The notes under the pieces: generated by a model
What the model was told of the DNA's origin: nothing
The model's input: only the letters and a program-made list of their open reading frames with translations
The model's database searches: none
Origin: Iodidimonas nitroreducens
GTDB lineage: Bacteria; Pseudomonadota; Alphaproteobacteria; Sphingomonadales; Rhodothalassiaceae
DNA: 64,000 nucleotides
Assembly: GCF_008579165.1 (NCBI RefSeq)
Contig: NZ_BKCN01000005.1
Strand: one strand, 5' to 3'
Shown here: positions 27,863-36,914 of the stretch, one piece after another
Layout of the letters: each line of letters begins with the position of its first letter
Numbering within the stretch: the stretch's first letter is position 1
Position numbers and translations under genes: made by a program

Positions 27863-28575
27863 TGATGGATCGCACATTAAAGGCGCTTTCGCTGCTGCTC
27901 AGCTATCCGACCGCCGATTTGCAAGAGGCGATGCCCGAGATCGAAGCGGTTTTCAGCGCCGATCCGCGCCTTGATCCCGCTCTGCGCGCCGCATTGCAAA
28001 AATTGACCAAGAGCCTGGGGCAGGGCGATCTTTATGACCTGCAAGAGCGCTATGTCATGCTTTTTGATCGCTCGCGCACTTTGTCGCTCAATCTGTTTGA
28101 ACATGTTCATGGGGAAAGCCGTGAACGCGGCGGCGCGATGGTCAGCCTGCTTGAAACCTATCGGGCGGGCGGCTTTCACCCTGTTACATCGGAACTGCCC
28201 GATCATCTGCCGGTGCTTTTGGAATTCCTTTCAACACGAACACCAGAGGATGCGCGGGAAATTCTGGCGGATGCGGCGCATATCCTTGATGCGATCAGAG
28301 CCCGGCTTGCGCGGCGCGAGAGCGAATATGCCGCTGTGCTTGCCGCTCTTTCAAAGCTGGCCGGGATCAAGGCGGATGCAGGTGTTGTTGCGGATATGCT
28401 GGCCCAACCCGATGATGATCCCACTGATCTGGAAGCCTTGGACGCCGTTTGGGAAGAGACCGAGGTTACCTTCGGGCCTGATCCCCAAGCCGGTTGCCCG
28501 CAAGTGCGCGAGATGCTCACCCGATTGGACCCGCAATCACCCGATGCCGCGCGTGCAGCGCAGGCTGCCAAATAG
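27862..28575 (+). CDS. narJ: Nitrate reductase assembly chaperone, delta subunit
   Basis: NarJ holds apo-NarGH for molybdenum cofactor insertion and is not part of the final enzyme. The 237-residue all-helical protein has the family core DLQERYVMLFDRSRTLSLNLFEHVHGESRERG and the later PDHLPVLLEFLSTR. The start is ATG at 27862 (a second ATG follows at once), with a GCAGGAG ribosome site 8 nt upstream inside narH. It lies between narH and narI as in every narGHJI operon. Confidence 0.96.
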   Translation: MMDRTLKALSLLLSYPTADLQEAMPEIEAVFSADPRLDPALRAALQKLTKSLGQGDLYDLQERYVMLFDRSRTLSLNLFEHVHGESRERGGAMVSLLETYRAGGFHPVTSELPDHLPVLLEFLSTRTPEDAREILADAAHILDAIRARLARRESEYAAVLAALSKLAGIKADAGVVADMLAQPDDDPTDLEALDAVWEETEVTFGPDPQAGCPQVREMLTRLDPQSPDAARAAQAAK

Positions 28576-28585
28576 GAGACTGAAA

Positions 28586-29370
28586 ATGTTTGGCGATTTT
28601 GATTTCAACTTCATCCTGTTCGGCATCATGCCTTATGTGGCGCTCACGGTGTTCCTTGTTGGCTCCATTGCCCGCTATGAACGCGATCCTTTCACCTGGA
28701 AAAGCGCGTCCAGTCAGCTTTTGCGTCGCAAGCAGCTGATCTGGGGGTCGATCCTGTTTCATGTCGGTATTCTGACGGTGTTTTTTGGCCATCTGGTCGG
28801 GTTGTTCACCCCGGTCTGGGTTTTGGATGCTCTTGGTATTCCTTATGTTTTGAAGCAATGGATGGCCGTTTTGATCGGTGGGCCCGCCGGCATTGCGGCA
28901 CTGATCGGCTCCACGATGCTTTTGCATCGTCGCCTTGTGGATCCGCGCATCCGTGTCACTTCAACACTGCCGGATATTTTGATCATGGTGCTGATCTGGT
29001 TGCAGCTTGCCATCGGCCTTTTAACGATCACGCAAACCCTGCAGCACATGGATGGGGTGGAAATGGTCCGCTTCATGAATTGGTCGCAAAGCGTGGTGAC
29101 ATGGAACATCAATGCCTGGGTCACGGTGTGGATGTGCATTGGCTGTACAAATTGCATATCTTCCTGGGCCTGATCATCACGATGCTGTTTCCGTTTACAC
29201 GGCTTGTGCATATCTGGTCAGGCTTTGCGGCTCCTTTCCGCTATCTGCTGACGCGGCCGGGTTACCAGATCGTGCGCTCGCGCCGTCGTCGCCCATTAGA
29301 GGCGCGCCGCCGTGCTTTTGATAAGCGGCAGGGAAAGCGCGATCCCTCGGCCCCCACAGCAGCGGAGTGA
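28586..29370 (+). CDS. narI: Respiratory nitrate reductase, gamma subunit, one frameshift
   Basis: The membrane cytochrome b556 oxidises quinol and anchors NarGH. Five helices are present, with heme-ligand histidines in SILFHVGILTVFFGH near the N-terminal half and in KLHIFLGL and FTRLVHIWS near the C-terminus. Frame is lost near 29125: with a third G added the protein reads AWVTGVDVHWLYKLH, matching the family, and continues to 29370; otherwise it stops at 29173 before two heme ligands. The length is about 261 residues. AGGAG precedes the ATG at 28586. The tail is rich in Arg (RSRRRRPLEARRR). Confidence 0.93.
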
Positions 29371-29375
29371 ACATC

Positions 29376-30170
29376 ATGAGCACCGCTCTTTTTCCCGATG
29401 TCATCGTGAATGGTGAAACCATCGCTTCGGCAATCGTCGCCGCTGAAGCCCAAAATCACAGTGCCCCAAAGGGCAAGCCCGGCATTGCCTGGCGCAAGGC
29501 GGCGCAGGCGCTGGCCATTCGCGCGCTTTTATTGCAAGAGGTGAAGTCGCGCGGGCTAAAGCCTGATCCGCTGGAAATAGCCCCCGGACGGGTGGAGACC
29601 GAAGACGAAGCTTTGATCCGCGCGCTTCTGGACGAGGCTTTGATGATCGAACCCGTGACCGAAGAAGCCGTGCGCGCCGCATGGGCGCAGGACCCCGAGC
29701 GCTTTCGATCCGCACCTTTGTGGGATGTATCGCATATCCTGTGCGGTTGCGATCCGCGCGATGATGCTGATCGGCTGGCGGCCAAGGCAAAGGCTTGTGC
29801 CCTGCTGGCCCGACTGGATGATGATGCTAAAAGCTTCGCGTTTGCCGCCCGGGAAAGCGATTGCTCATCGAAAAGATCCGGTGGTCATCTCGGGCAGCTT
29901 GGTCCCGGCGACACTGTTCCGGAATTCGAGGCGGCTTTACGCAGCCTTGCCGAAGGGTGCATCAGCTTGGAACCTGTGCTGTCGCGCCATGGCTGGCATA
30001 TCATTCGCCTGAATGCCATCGCACCGGGGCAGGTGCTGCCCTATGACGCTGTTCGTTTCAGGATTGCCGAGGCCCTGGAAAAAGCCGCTTGGGCGCGGGC
30101 TTCGCGGGCATTTGTCGAAAAATTGGCTGCCCAAGCTCAGATCGAGGGTGCCACGCTTGATCCGATTTGA
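29376..30170 (+). CDS. Parvulin-type peptidyl-prolyl isomerase (NifM/PpiC-like)
   Basis: The 264-residue protein has an N-terminal helical part and a C-terminal rotamase domain: LWDVSHILCGC, then KSFAFAARESDCSSKRSGGHLGQLGPGDTV and SRHGWHIIRL, the classic parvulin blocks. No signal peptide or membrane anchor is seen, so it should act in the cytoplasm. It sits right after narI in the same direction, an arrangement reported for other denitrifier nar operons, and may help fold NarGHI (inference). The ATG at 29376 is preferred over a GTG at 29367 because GCGGAG lies at a better distance. Confidence 0.87.
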   Translation: MSTALFPDVIVNGETIASAIVAAEAQNHSAPKGKPGIAWRKAAQALAIRALLLQEVKSRGLKPDPLEIAPGRVETEDEALIRALLDEALMIEPVTEEAVRAAWAQDPERFRSAPLWDVSHILCGCDPRDDADRLAAKAKACALLARLDDDAKSFAFAARESDCSSKRSGGHLGQLGPGDTVPEFEAALRSLAEGCISLEPVLSRHGWHIIRLNAIAPGQVLPYDAVRFRIAEALEKAAWARASRAFVEKLAAQAQIEGATLDPI

Positions 30171-30257
30171 GCCGATAGAAAGGCTTGGGGGTGGCCTTTC
30201 AACCGCCCATCCGGTGGCACCGCCCCAGATAAAAGCCGAGAATGAGGAGATGACGTC

Positions 30258-31541
30258 ATGATGAACCAAGTCCTTATAGAGTCGTCGAAATGTGGCTGCG
30301 ACCGCCAAGGCAGGCCAAAAGATTTGCTTGCATGGGATCAGGCTCTGACGATGATCGCCACACAGATGACGGCCCATCACCCAGCCGCCGATTTATCAGA
30401 AACGATCCCATGTGATCAGGCTTTGGGGCGCGTTCTGGCGCAGCCGGTGATCACGCAATCCATGGTGCCATCATTTGATCATGCGGCCATGGATGGCTAT
30501 GCGCTTACGACCTCTACCCTGATTGGAAACGGCCCCTGGGCTTTGCCGATCAGGGCGCGGATTGCTGCCGGGCAGGCGGCACCGGAAAGCTTATCCGGCG
30601 CATCGGCAGCACGTATTTTCACCGGTGCCCCTGTTCCCAAAGGCGCAGATGCTGTGGTGATGCAAGAAGATGTGACGCGCCATGGCGATCAGATGCTGCT
30701 GACCCGCCGCCCTGCTCGCGGCCTTAATATCAGGCACGCAGGGAGCGATATGATGGAAGGTGAAATTATTCTCGAGAAGGGGCGCAGGCTTCGATCTGGG
30801 GATATTGCAGCCTGCGCGGCAGCCGGGGCCGGTTGTGTTGAGGTGTTGAAACGTCCACGGGTGGCTCTTTTGGTGAGTGGCGATGAATTGCGCATGGCCG
30901 GTGGGGTGCGGGCGGCAGCGCAGATCTGGGATGTTAATACGCCGATGCTGCTGGCTTCTTTGGCGGCGACAGATGCCGAGCTTGTGGCCAGCGTGCAGGG
31001 TGCTGATCATCGCATCGCTTTGGCAAAGCAAATGGATGAAATGTTTGCGATGGCTGATCTGGTCATCACAACGGGCGGGATTTCAGTTGGCGAAGAGGAT
31101 CATGTCAAACCCGCTTTTATTGGCTTGGGGGGCGAGATGCTTTTCAGTGGCGTTGCCATCAAGCCGGGTAAGCCGGTCTCTTTTGGTCGCATGGGGCGGT
31201 CTTTTTGGCTTGGGCTGCCGGGCAATCCATTCTCGGCTTTCGTAACATGGCAAATTTTTGGTCTGGCTTTGATCCGGCGATTGGCGGGTGAGACTGTAGC
31301 TGTCCCGGCTCGCCGCCATGTTGTCACGAAATCGGCTATCCGTCGCAAGCCGGGGCGATGCGAATTTCGGCCTGCCATGCTTGCCGGTTTTGATCCTTGG
31401 GGTCGTGACTATGTGCAGTTTGATGATTTTACGCCATCGGCTGGGGTTAAAAATCTGGTGTCGGCAGATGGCTTGATCATCCTGCCTGCGGATATCGAGA
31501 CCTTGCCTGCCGGGTCTCTCGTTTTATTCCAACCGATCTAA
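30258..31541 (+). CDS. moeA: Molybdopterin molybdenumtransferase
   Basis: MoeA inserts molybdate into adenylylated molybdopterin. The 427-residue protein carries MVPSFDHAAMDGYAL, RIFTGAPVPKGADAVVMQED, VITTGGISVGEEDH and LPGNPFSAFVTW, all conserved in MoeA. The first ~30 residues (with KCGCDRQGRP) are a lineage-specific extension. Placement in the nar operon fits a dedicated copy that supplies cofactor to NarG during nitrate respiration. The rest of the moa/mog pathway is not in the window. Confidence 0.95.
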   Translation: MMNQVLIESSKCGCDRQGRPKDLLAWDQALTMIATQMTAHHPAADLSETIPCDQALGRVLAQPVITQSMVPSFDHAAMDGYALTTSTLIGNGPWALPIRARIAAGQAAPESLSGASAARIFTGAPVPKGADAVVMQEDVTRHGDQMLLTRRPARGLNIRHAGSDMMEGEIILEKGRRLRSGDIAACAAAGAGCVEVLKRPRVALLVSGDELRMAGGVRAAAQIWDVNTPMLLASLAATDAELVASVQGADHRIALAKQMDEMFAMADLVITTGGISVGEEDHVKPAFIGLGGEMLFSGVAIKPGKPVSFGRMGRSFWLGLPGNPFSAFVTWQIFGLALIRRLAGETVAVPARRHVVTKSAIRRKPGRCEFRPAMLAGFDPWGRDYVQFDDFTPSAGVKNLVSADGLIILPADIETLPAGSLVLFQPI

Positions 31542-31562
31542 GAGAATCTGGGGAGCATAAAG

Positions 31563-32105
31563 ATGCAACTTGCCTTTATGATGGCACCAACGCGCGGTGA
31601 TCTGGATAGGATCCTCTCAAAATTGGCCGCTGATCTCATGGCGCGCGGTTTGCGCTGTTGCGGAACCGTTCAGATCAATAGGTCAAGGCTCGGGGTCAAG
31701 GATACATATGGCGGTGTTGGCCCCTGTGATATGGATGTGCGGGTGCTGCCTGATGGCCCGGTTTTGCGTATCAGCCAAAATCTGGGCCCATCGGCGCGGG
31801 GATGTCGCCTTGATCTTGGGGCGCTGGAAACAGCGGTGGGGCTGGTTGCGGCTGATCTGAATAAGGGCGCAGACCTGATGATCATCAATAAATTTGGCAA
31901 GCATGAAGCCCAGGGGCGAGGATTTCGCGATGTCATCGCTCAGAGCTTGGCACTGGATATTCCGGTTCTTCTTGGCCTGAGGCCGATCAATCGCGATGCG
32001 TTCGAGACTTTTGCTGCGGGGACGGCCATAGAACTCCCCCCCGATCCTGCCGCCGTGAGGGCGTGGGTGGATCGCGTAACGGCGGCTAAAGTCGAACCCC
32101 TATGA
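31563..32105 (+). CDS. DUF2478 family protein in the molybdenum cofactor cluster
   Basis: The 180-residue protein resembles DUF2478 (PF10649): an N-terminal strand QLAFMMAPTRGDLDRIL in place of a classical P-loop, a middle DLMIINKFGKHEAQGRGFRDVI, and VLLGLRPINRDAFETFA near the end. The INKFGKxE block recalls the nucleotide-specificity loop of P-loop NTPases, yet no Walker A lysine is present. Genes of this family often lie next to molybdenum cofactor or transport genes; function is unproven. It sits between moeA and mobA with short gaps, so it is part of the same operon. Confidence 0.75.
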   Translation: MQLAFMMAPTRGDLDRILSKLAADLMARGLRCCGTVQINRSRLGVKDTYGGVGPCDMDVRVLPDGPVLRISQNLGPSARGCRLDLGALETAVGLVAADLNKGADLMIINKFGKHEAQGRGFRDVIAQSLALDIPVLLGLRPINRDAFETFAAGTAIELPPDPAAVRAWVDRVTAAKVEPL

Positions 32106-32132
32106 TGCACATGATCAAAGAAGGGGCGAGGA

Positions 32133-32789
32133 TTGGCTGAGCGAGGGGCAATTCCCATCGTGATCGCGGCCGGTGGTGATGGCGCGCGCATTGGCGGCGG
32201 TAAGCCTGATCGAGCATTGGCGGGCCGCAGTTTATTGGATCATGCGGTCGCTTATGCCGCACAACACAGCGATCAGATGGCGATTGCCTTGCGCCCCACA
32301 AGCCTGATCGATCTGCCAGATGGCATGATCGCACTTTATGATGCCGCTGATCATGGGGGGCCGCTCAGCGCTTTGGAAAGCGCGCTGACTTTTGCCAAAG
32401 CAAGGGATATGCCGACAGTGATGATGATCGGGTGCGACATGCCTTTTCTCCCCGATGATCTGCTGCCGCGCCTTCATCATGCATTGGAAGGTCATGGCGT
32501 TGCGCTGGCTTGTTCTGGTGGCAGGTTGCACCCGCTGGCTGGTGTATGGCGAACCGAAGTGCTTGATATCTTGCCAGATTATTGGAATAGCGGTCGTCGG
32601 TCGATGCAGGGCTTTGCACGGGAATGTACCATGGCCAAAGTGGATTGGCCGATTACGTCTTATGATCCGTTTTTCAATATCAATACGCATGATGATCTGC
32701 AGAAGGCCGAAAGGCTTGCTTCAAGGGGCGAAGGGCACTTTGGCGATAATTCTTTCCGGCGTTTCCGGCGTGCCGGTGATGCGCTATGA
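32133..32789 (+). CDS. mobA: Molybdenum cofactor guanylyltransferase
   Basis: MobA attaches GMP to molybdopterin to build the bis-MGD form that NarG needs. The N-terminal nucleotide site IVIAAGGDGARIGGGKPDRAL and the metal-binding MMIGCDMPFLPDDLLPRL are diagnostic; INTHDDLQKAE near the end is the usual NxNTPEDL motif. It starts with TTG at 32133 after AAGGGGCGAGG. The last ~20 residues are Arg/Phe-rich and unlike the family; a different frame stays open past the stop to 32841 but reaching it would need an insertion, so the stop at 32789 is kept. The 177 bp that follow show no gene. Confidence 0.9.
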   Translation: MAERGAIPIVIAAGGDGARIGGGKPDRALAGRSLLDHAVAYAAQHSDQMAIALRPTSLIDLPDGMIALYDAADHGGPLSALESALTFAKARDMPTVMMIGCDMPFLPDDLLPRLHHALEGHGVALACSGGRLHPLAGVWRTEVLDILPDYWNSGRRSMQGFARECTMAKVDWPITSYDPFFNINTHDDLQKAERLASRGEGHFGDNSFRRFRRAGDAL

Positions 32790-32966
32790 TCAGCCCGCGG
32801 GGGCGCGCCCCGGTCGGCTCATTCGTGGGCCGCGCGGATAGGTCCTTATCTTCGGGGTCGCATCTGGAAAGAACGCCTTTGTGATTGTTCTGCTTTTGCC
32901 TTTTTCCCTATGAATGGGCTTTGCGCGATCATGAACGGGCCGATGGCTTGGGATATGGAGTGTTTT

Positions 32967-34265
32967 GTGACCCCACAGACGATGAATGCTGTGCTTTCCG
33001 ACCGGCTTTTTGAGATCAAAAAGCGCCATGCCGATGCCTTTTCATGGCTGGATGGCCAGCAGGCGGCGATGGTTGATCAGGTGATTGCCTGGTCAAAAAT
33101 CAATAGCGGCAGCGGCAATCTCGATGGCCTTCGGCGCATGGGCGAAACGCTTGAGGACGCCTTTGCCAAAACCGGGGCCGATTGCACCCTTTTGCCCTTG
33201 TCGCCGGTTCGCATGATCAGCCTGAAAGGCGAGGATCAATCATTGGAACTGGGGCCATGCCGGTTGTTCAGCATTCGCCCACAGGCCCCGCGCAGGATTT
33301 TGCTCACCGGTCATATCGATACGGTTTTTGCCGCCGATCACCCCTTTCAAACCCCGCGCTGGCTGGATGATCAAACCCTGAACGGCCCCGGTGTTGCGGA
33401 TATGAAGGGCGGATTGATCGTGATGCTGCACGCCCTTTTGGCGGTGGAACGATCCGGGGCGTGGGAAGATTTTGACTTCAGTGATTTCGGCTGGGATGTG
33501 CTGATCAGCGCCGATGAGGAAATCGGCTCTTTGGGATCGGCGGCCTATCTGGCGGAACGGGCGGCTTTCGCCCGGATTGGCCTGACCTATGAACCGGCTT
33601 TGGCCGATGGCACCCTGGCCGGGGCGCGCAAGGGATCGGGCAATTTCAGCTTTGTCGTTCGGGGGCGGGCGGCCCATGCCGGGCGCGAATTTGCCCTTGG
33701 TCGCAATGCCGTGGTGATGATGGCCGAATTGATCACCCAGCTTGATGCCTTGAATGGCCAAAGATCGGGGGTGACCATCAATCCGGCGGTGATTGCGGGC
33801 GGCGCGGCCCCCAATATCGTGCCTGATAGCGCTGTTTTGCGCTTTAATGTTCGGGTGGAAAGTGATGCGGATGCCCAATGGGTGCGCGAAGGGCTCATGG
33901 CGATCAGCAAGGATATCGGTGCCCGGGAAGGGTTTCAGGTCAGCCTTCATGGCGATTTCAACCGTCCGCCCAAGCCCATCGGCCCGCGCAATCAGGCGCT
34001 GTTTGATATTGTCAGCGCCTGTGGCGAGGCTATGGATATCGGGATTTCCTATCGCGCCACCGGCGGCTGTTGCGAGGGCAATAATCTGGCGGCCGCAAAC
34101 TTGCCCAATGTGGATACTTTGGGGGTGCGCGGCGGTGATATTCACAGCGCCGATGAATATGTGCTGGTGGAAAGCTTCGCCGAACGCGCCCGCTTATCGG
34201 CTCTCATCATCTTTGGCTTCGCCCATGGGGCTTTTGATGATCTGCTGATTGGGGAGGGGGCCTGA
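32967..34265 (+). CDS. M20 family metallohydrolase of the arginine catabolism operon
   Basis: The 432-residue M20 peptidase-like hydrolase has the metal-site blocks LLTGHIDTVF, GPGVADMKGGL and SADEEIGSLGSAAY, then a dimerisation domain (GRAAHAGREF) and a C-terminal His block (GGDIHSADEYV). GTG at 32967 is chosen since GGAG lies 6 nt upstream; ATG codons at 32910-32952 lack ribosome sites. It is 2 bp before astA. astE (succinylglutamate desuccinylase) is absent here, so this amidohydrolase may perform that last step or a related deacylation (inference). Confidence 0.86.
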   Translation: MTPQTMNAVLSDRLFEIKKRHADAFSWLDGQQAAMVDQVIAWSKINSGSGNLDGLRRMGETLEDAFAKTGADCTLLPLSPVRMISLKGEDQSLELGPCRLFSIRPQAPRRILLTGHIDTVFAADHPFQTPRWLDDQTLNGPGVADMKGGLIVMLHALLAVERSGAWEDFDFSDFGWDVLISADEEIGSLGSAAYLAERAAFARIGLTYEPALADGTLAGARKGSGNFSFVVRGRAAHAGREFALGRNAVVMMAELITQLDALNGQRSGVTINPAVIAGGAAPNIVPDSAVLRFNVRVESDADAQWVREGLMAISKDIGAREGFQVSLHGDFNRPPKPIGPRNQALFDIVSACGEAMDIGISYRATGGCCEGNNLAAANLPNVDTLGVRGGDIHSADEYVLVESFAERARLSALIIFGFAHGAFDDLLIGEGA

Positions 34266-34267
34266 TC

Positions 34268-35341
34268 ATGCTGCTTTTGCGCCCGGCCCGGCCTTTGGAT
34301 GGTGATGATCTTTATGAACTGGCGCTATCGACCGGCGGCGGGCTTACCACCCTGCCGCCCGACAGGGAGATTCTGGCGAGCAAGATCGAGCAATCCGTGA
34401 AAAGCTTTGCCAGCGCTTCGGGGCCTGATGGCGATGATTATTATCTGTTTGTTCTGGAAGATGTGGAGCGCGGCAAGGTTGTTGGAACCTCGGGGATTTT
34501 TGCCTCTGTGGGCCATAGCAAGCCCTTTTACAGCTACCGCATCCTGCATCTGACGCAACTGAGCCATAATCCCGATATGAAGGTGGATACGAAGCTTTTG
34601 CAGCTTGTGAATGATTATGCGGGTACCACCGAATTGGGCACCTTGTTCCTTCATCCCGATTATCGAAAAGGGGCCACCGGGGCTTTATTGTCAAAGGCGC
34701 GCTATCTGATGATCGGGGCTTTCCCCGAGCGCTTTTCCCAAAAGATCATGGCGGAAATCCGCGGCTGGACCGATGCGTCCGGGCGCTCGCCTTTCTGGGA
34801 GGCGATTGGGCGGCATTTTTTTGGCATGGATTTTCATGATGCGGATCGCATCAATGGCATGGGCAACAGCCAGTTCATCGCCGATCTGATGCCGAAATTC
34901 CCGATTTATACCAATCTTTTGCCCCAGGAAGCCCAGGATGTGATCGGCAAGCCCCATGATGATGCCCGGGGGGCCGTGCGGCTTTTGACCGAAGAAGGCT
35001 TCCGGGCGGCGGGGGCGGTGGATATTTTCGATGGCGGCCCCTGCTATGAAGTGCCGGTGCGCGATATTCGCACCTTGCGCAAGGCCCGGCGGGTGCATCT
35101 GGCCGGGATCAGCAGTCAGCAGGATGGCGAACCACAAAAACCGCCCATGATGCTGGTGGCGTCCCTTCAATGGCCCGATGTGCGGATGCTGGCGGTGCCG
35201 GTGGTGCAAACGCAGGAACAGGCGCAGGCGGATCATGAGGGGATCATCCTGCCGCCCGAAGCCGCGCGGGTTTTGGGGGTGAAGATCGGCGATCCCTTGA
35301 TGATCGCCCCCCTCAATAAGGCCAGAAGCGGCAAAAAATGA
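34268..35341 (+). CDS. astA: Arginine N-succinyltransferase
   Basis: AstA transfers succinyl from succinyl-CoA to arginine, the first step of the ammonia-producing AST pathway. The 357-residue product has the GNAT-like AstA core: LLLRPARPLDGDDLYELA at the N-terminus, LGTLFLHPDYRKGATGALLS in the acetyl-CoA fold, and GMDFHDADRINGMGNSQFIADLMPK, which is strictly conserved. It is followed 54 bp later by astD and then astB in the same direction, giving an operon order hydrolase-astA-astD-astB. Confidence 0.96.
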   Translation: MLLLRPARPLDGDDLYELALSTGGGLTTLPPDREILASKIEQSVKSFASASGPDGDDYYLFVLEDVERGKVVGTSGIFASVGHSKPFYSYRILHLTQLSHNPDMKVDTKLLQLVNDYAGTTELGTLFLHPDYRKGATGALLSKARYLMIGAFPERFSQKIMAEIRGWTDASGRSPFWEAIGRHFFGMDFHDADRINGMGNSQFIADLMPKFPIYTNLLPQEAQDVIGKPHDDARGAVRLLTEEGFRAAGAVDIFDGGPCYEVPVRDIRTLRKARRVHLAGISSQQDGEPQKPPMMLVASLQWPDVRMLAVPVVQTQEQAQADHEGIILPPEAARVLGVKIGDPLMIAPLNKARSGKK

Positions 35342-35395
35342 GCCATGGATCGGAATGCTTGGCAAGACGGATAGGATAAGGAAAGACGAGAAGGC

Positions 35396-36912
35396 ATGAC
35401 ACAAGGCAGTACACAAGGCAGTACACTGGGCAGTACACAGGGCTGTAATTATATCGATGGCGCATGGGTGCCGGGCAATGGGCCTTTATTGAAAAGCCAT
35501 GATCCCGCCTATGGCACGGTGATCTGGCAGGGCCAGCAGGCAAATGCCGATGATGTGGACCGGGCGGTCAAATCGGCGCGTGCTGGTTTTCGCCACTGGT
35601 CGGCGCAATCCTTGGACGAACGGCTGGTGGTGATCGAGCGTTTCGGCGCGCTTTTGGCGGAGCGCAAGGAAGGGCTGGCACGGATGATCGCCTCCGAAAC
35701 CGGCAAGCCTTTATGGGATGCCCTGGGCGAAGCCGGGGCGATGGCCGCTAAAATCGCCATTTCGATCCGCGCCTATCATGAACGCACCGGCGCGCGCAGC
35801 AGCACCCATGATGGCGTGCGGCAAAAGCTGGTGCATCGGCCCCATGGGGTGCTGGCGGTGTTTGGCCCCTATAATTTCCCCGGCCATCTGCCCAATGGCC
35901 ATATCGTACCGGCGCTGATTGCGGGCAATAGCGTGGTTTTCAAACCCAGCGAACAAACCCCGGCGGTGGCCGGATTGATGCTTGCGATCTGGCAGGAAGC
36001 GGGCCTGCCCGAAGGCGTGCTCAATCTGGTGCAAGGGGCGCGGGAAACCGGCATGGCGCTCTCGGCGCATGAGGATGTGGACGGTATTTTGTTTACCGGC
36101 AGTGTGCCCACGGGCAAGGCCCTGCATCGGCAGGTGGCGGGCCAGCCGGGCAAGATCATGGCACTGGAAATGGGCGGCAATAATCCTCTGATCGTGAGCC
36201 ATGTGGCGGATCTGGAGGCGGCGGCTCGGTGATCATTCAATCGGCTTTCATCACCTCGGGCCAGCGCTGCACCTGCGCCCGTCGCCTGATTTTACCGTTC
36301 GGTTCAGAAGGGGATCAGGTGATCGATGCGCTGGTGGCGCTGATGGACAGGATCATCATCGGCGCATGGGATGAAACCCCCGAACCCTTTATGGGGCCGG
36401 TGATCAATGCTTCGGCGGCGGATCGGGTGCTGGATCAAAGCGCCAGGCTTCTGGCAGCGGGGGGGCGGGCGATCCGCCCACCGGTGCGGCTGGAACGCGG
36501 CGATGCCTTTCTCGCCCCGGGCCTGATTGATAGCACCCCCATCACCGCGCCCGATGACGATGAAATCTTCGGTCCGGTTTTGCAGATCATCCGGGTGGCT
36601 GATTTCGATGCTGCCATCGACCGCGCCAATGAAACCCGCTTTGGGCTGGCCGCCGGGCTGTTATCGGATGATCGCAGCCTTTATGATCGCTTTCACGCTC
36701 GCGCCCGGGCAGGCATCGTGAATTGGAACAAGCCGCTCACCGGCGCTTCCTCGGCGGCGCCTTTCGGGGGCATCGGCGACAGCGGCAATCATCGCCCCAG
36801 CGCTTATTATGCGGCGGATTATTGTGCTTATCCCGTTGCCAGCCTTGAACAGGACGAGGATCGGCTCAGTGCATCCGCCCCCCCAAAGGGTATCAAGCAG
36901 GAAAAGGCCTGA
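35396..36912 (+). CDS. astD: N-succinylglutamate 5-semialdehyde dehydrogenase, one frameshift
   Basis: This NAD aldehyde dehydrogenase performs the fourth AST step. The first part (to 36232) holds the Rossmann region (VFGPYNFPGHLPNGHIVPAL; FTGSVPTGKAL) and the catalytic Glu block LEMGGNNP. The second holds the catalytic Cys in SGQRCTCARR. One G is missing near 36230 (GCTCG-GTGATC); restored, the join reads EAAARVIIQSAFITSGQRC and the protein has about 505 residues. The N-terminus is unusual: residues 2-16 are TQGSTQGSTLGSTQG, encoded by four 12-bp repeats. It overlaps nothing and astB follows after 2 bp. Confidence 0.92.
35399..35446 (+). repeat. Four 12-bp tandem repeats at the astD start
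   Basis: Unit ACACAAGGCAGT is present twice exactly (35399-35422) and then twice with 2-3 changes (ACACTGGGCAGT, ACACAGGGCTGT). It encodes a Thr-Gln-Gly-Ser repeat immediately after the initiator Met, outside the enzyme fold. Copy number could vary without loss of frame. Confidence 0.85.
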
Positions 36913-36914
36913 TC

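Noticed and set aside
26366..27877. A 503-residue open frame antisense to narH
   Set aside because: It mirrors the codon bias of narH, has no ribosome site or family motif, and narH is certain. The same applies to the 320-residue frame at 7180-8142 (+) over aroC/fabI, the 345-residue frame at 23160-24197 (-) over narG and the 301-residue frame at 33240-34145 (-) over the M20 gene.
30171..30257. Molybdenum cofactor riboswitch before moeA
   Set aside because: The 87-bp gap has some GC-rich pairing potential but no recognisable conserved core of that riboswitch class.
32700..32841. MobA continuing in another frame to 32841
   Set aside because: It would need a one-base removal, opposite to every other defect here, and the extra sequence has no recognisable MobA or MobB motif.
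35399..35446. CRISPR-like repeats
   Set aside because: The units are 12 bp, contiguous without spacers, and lie inside the astD coding sequence.
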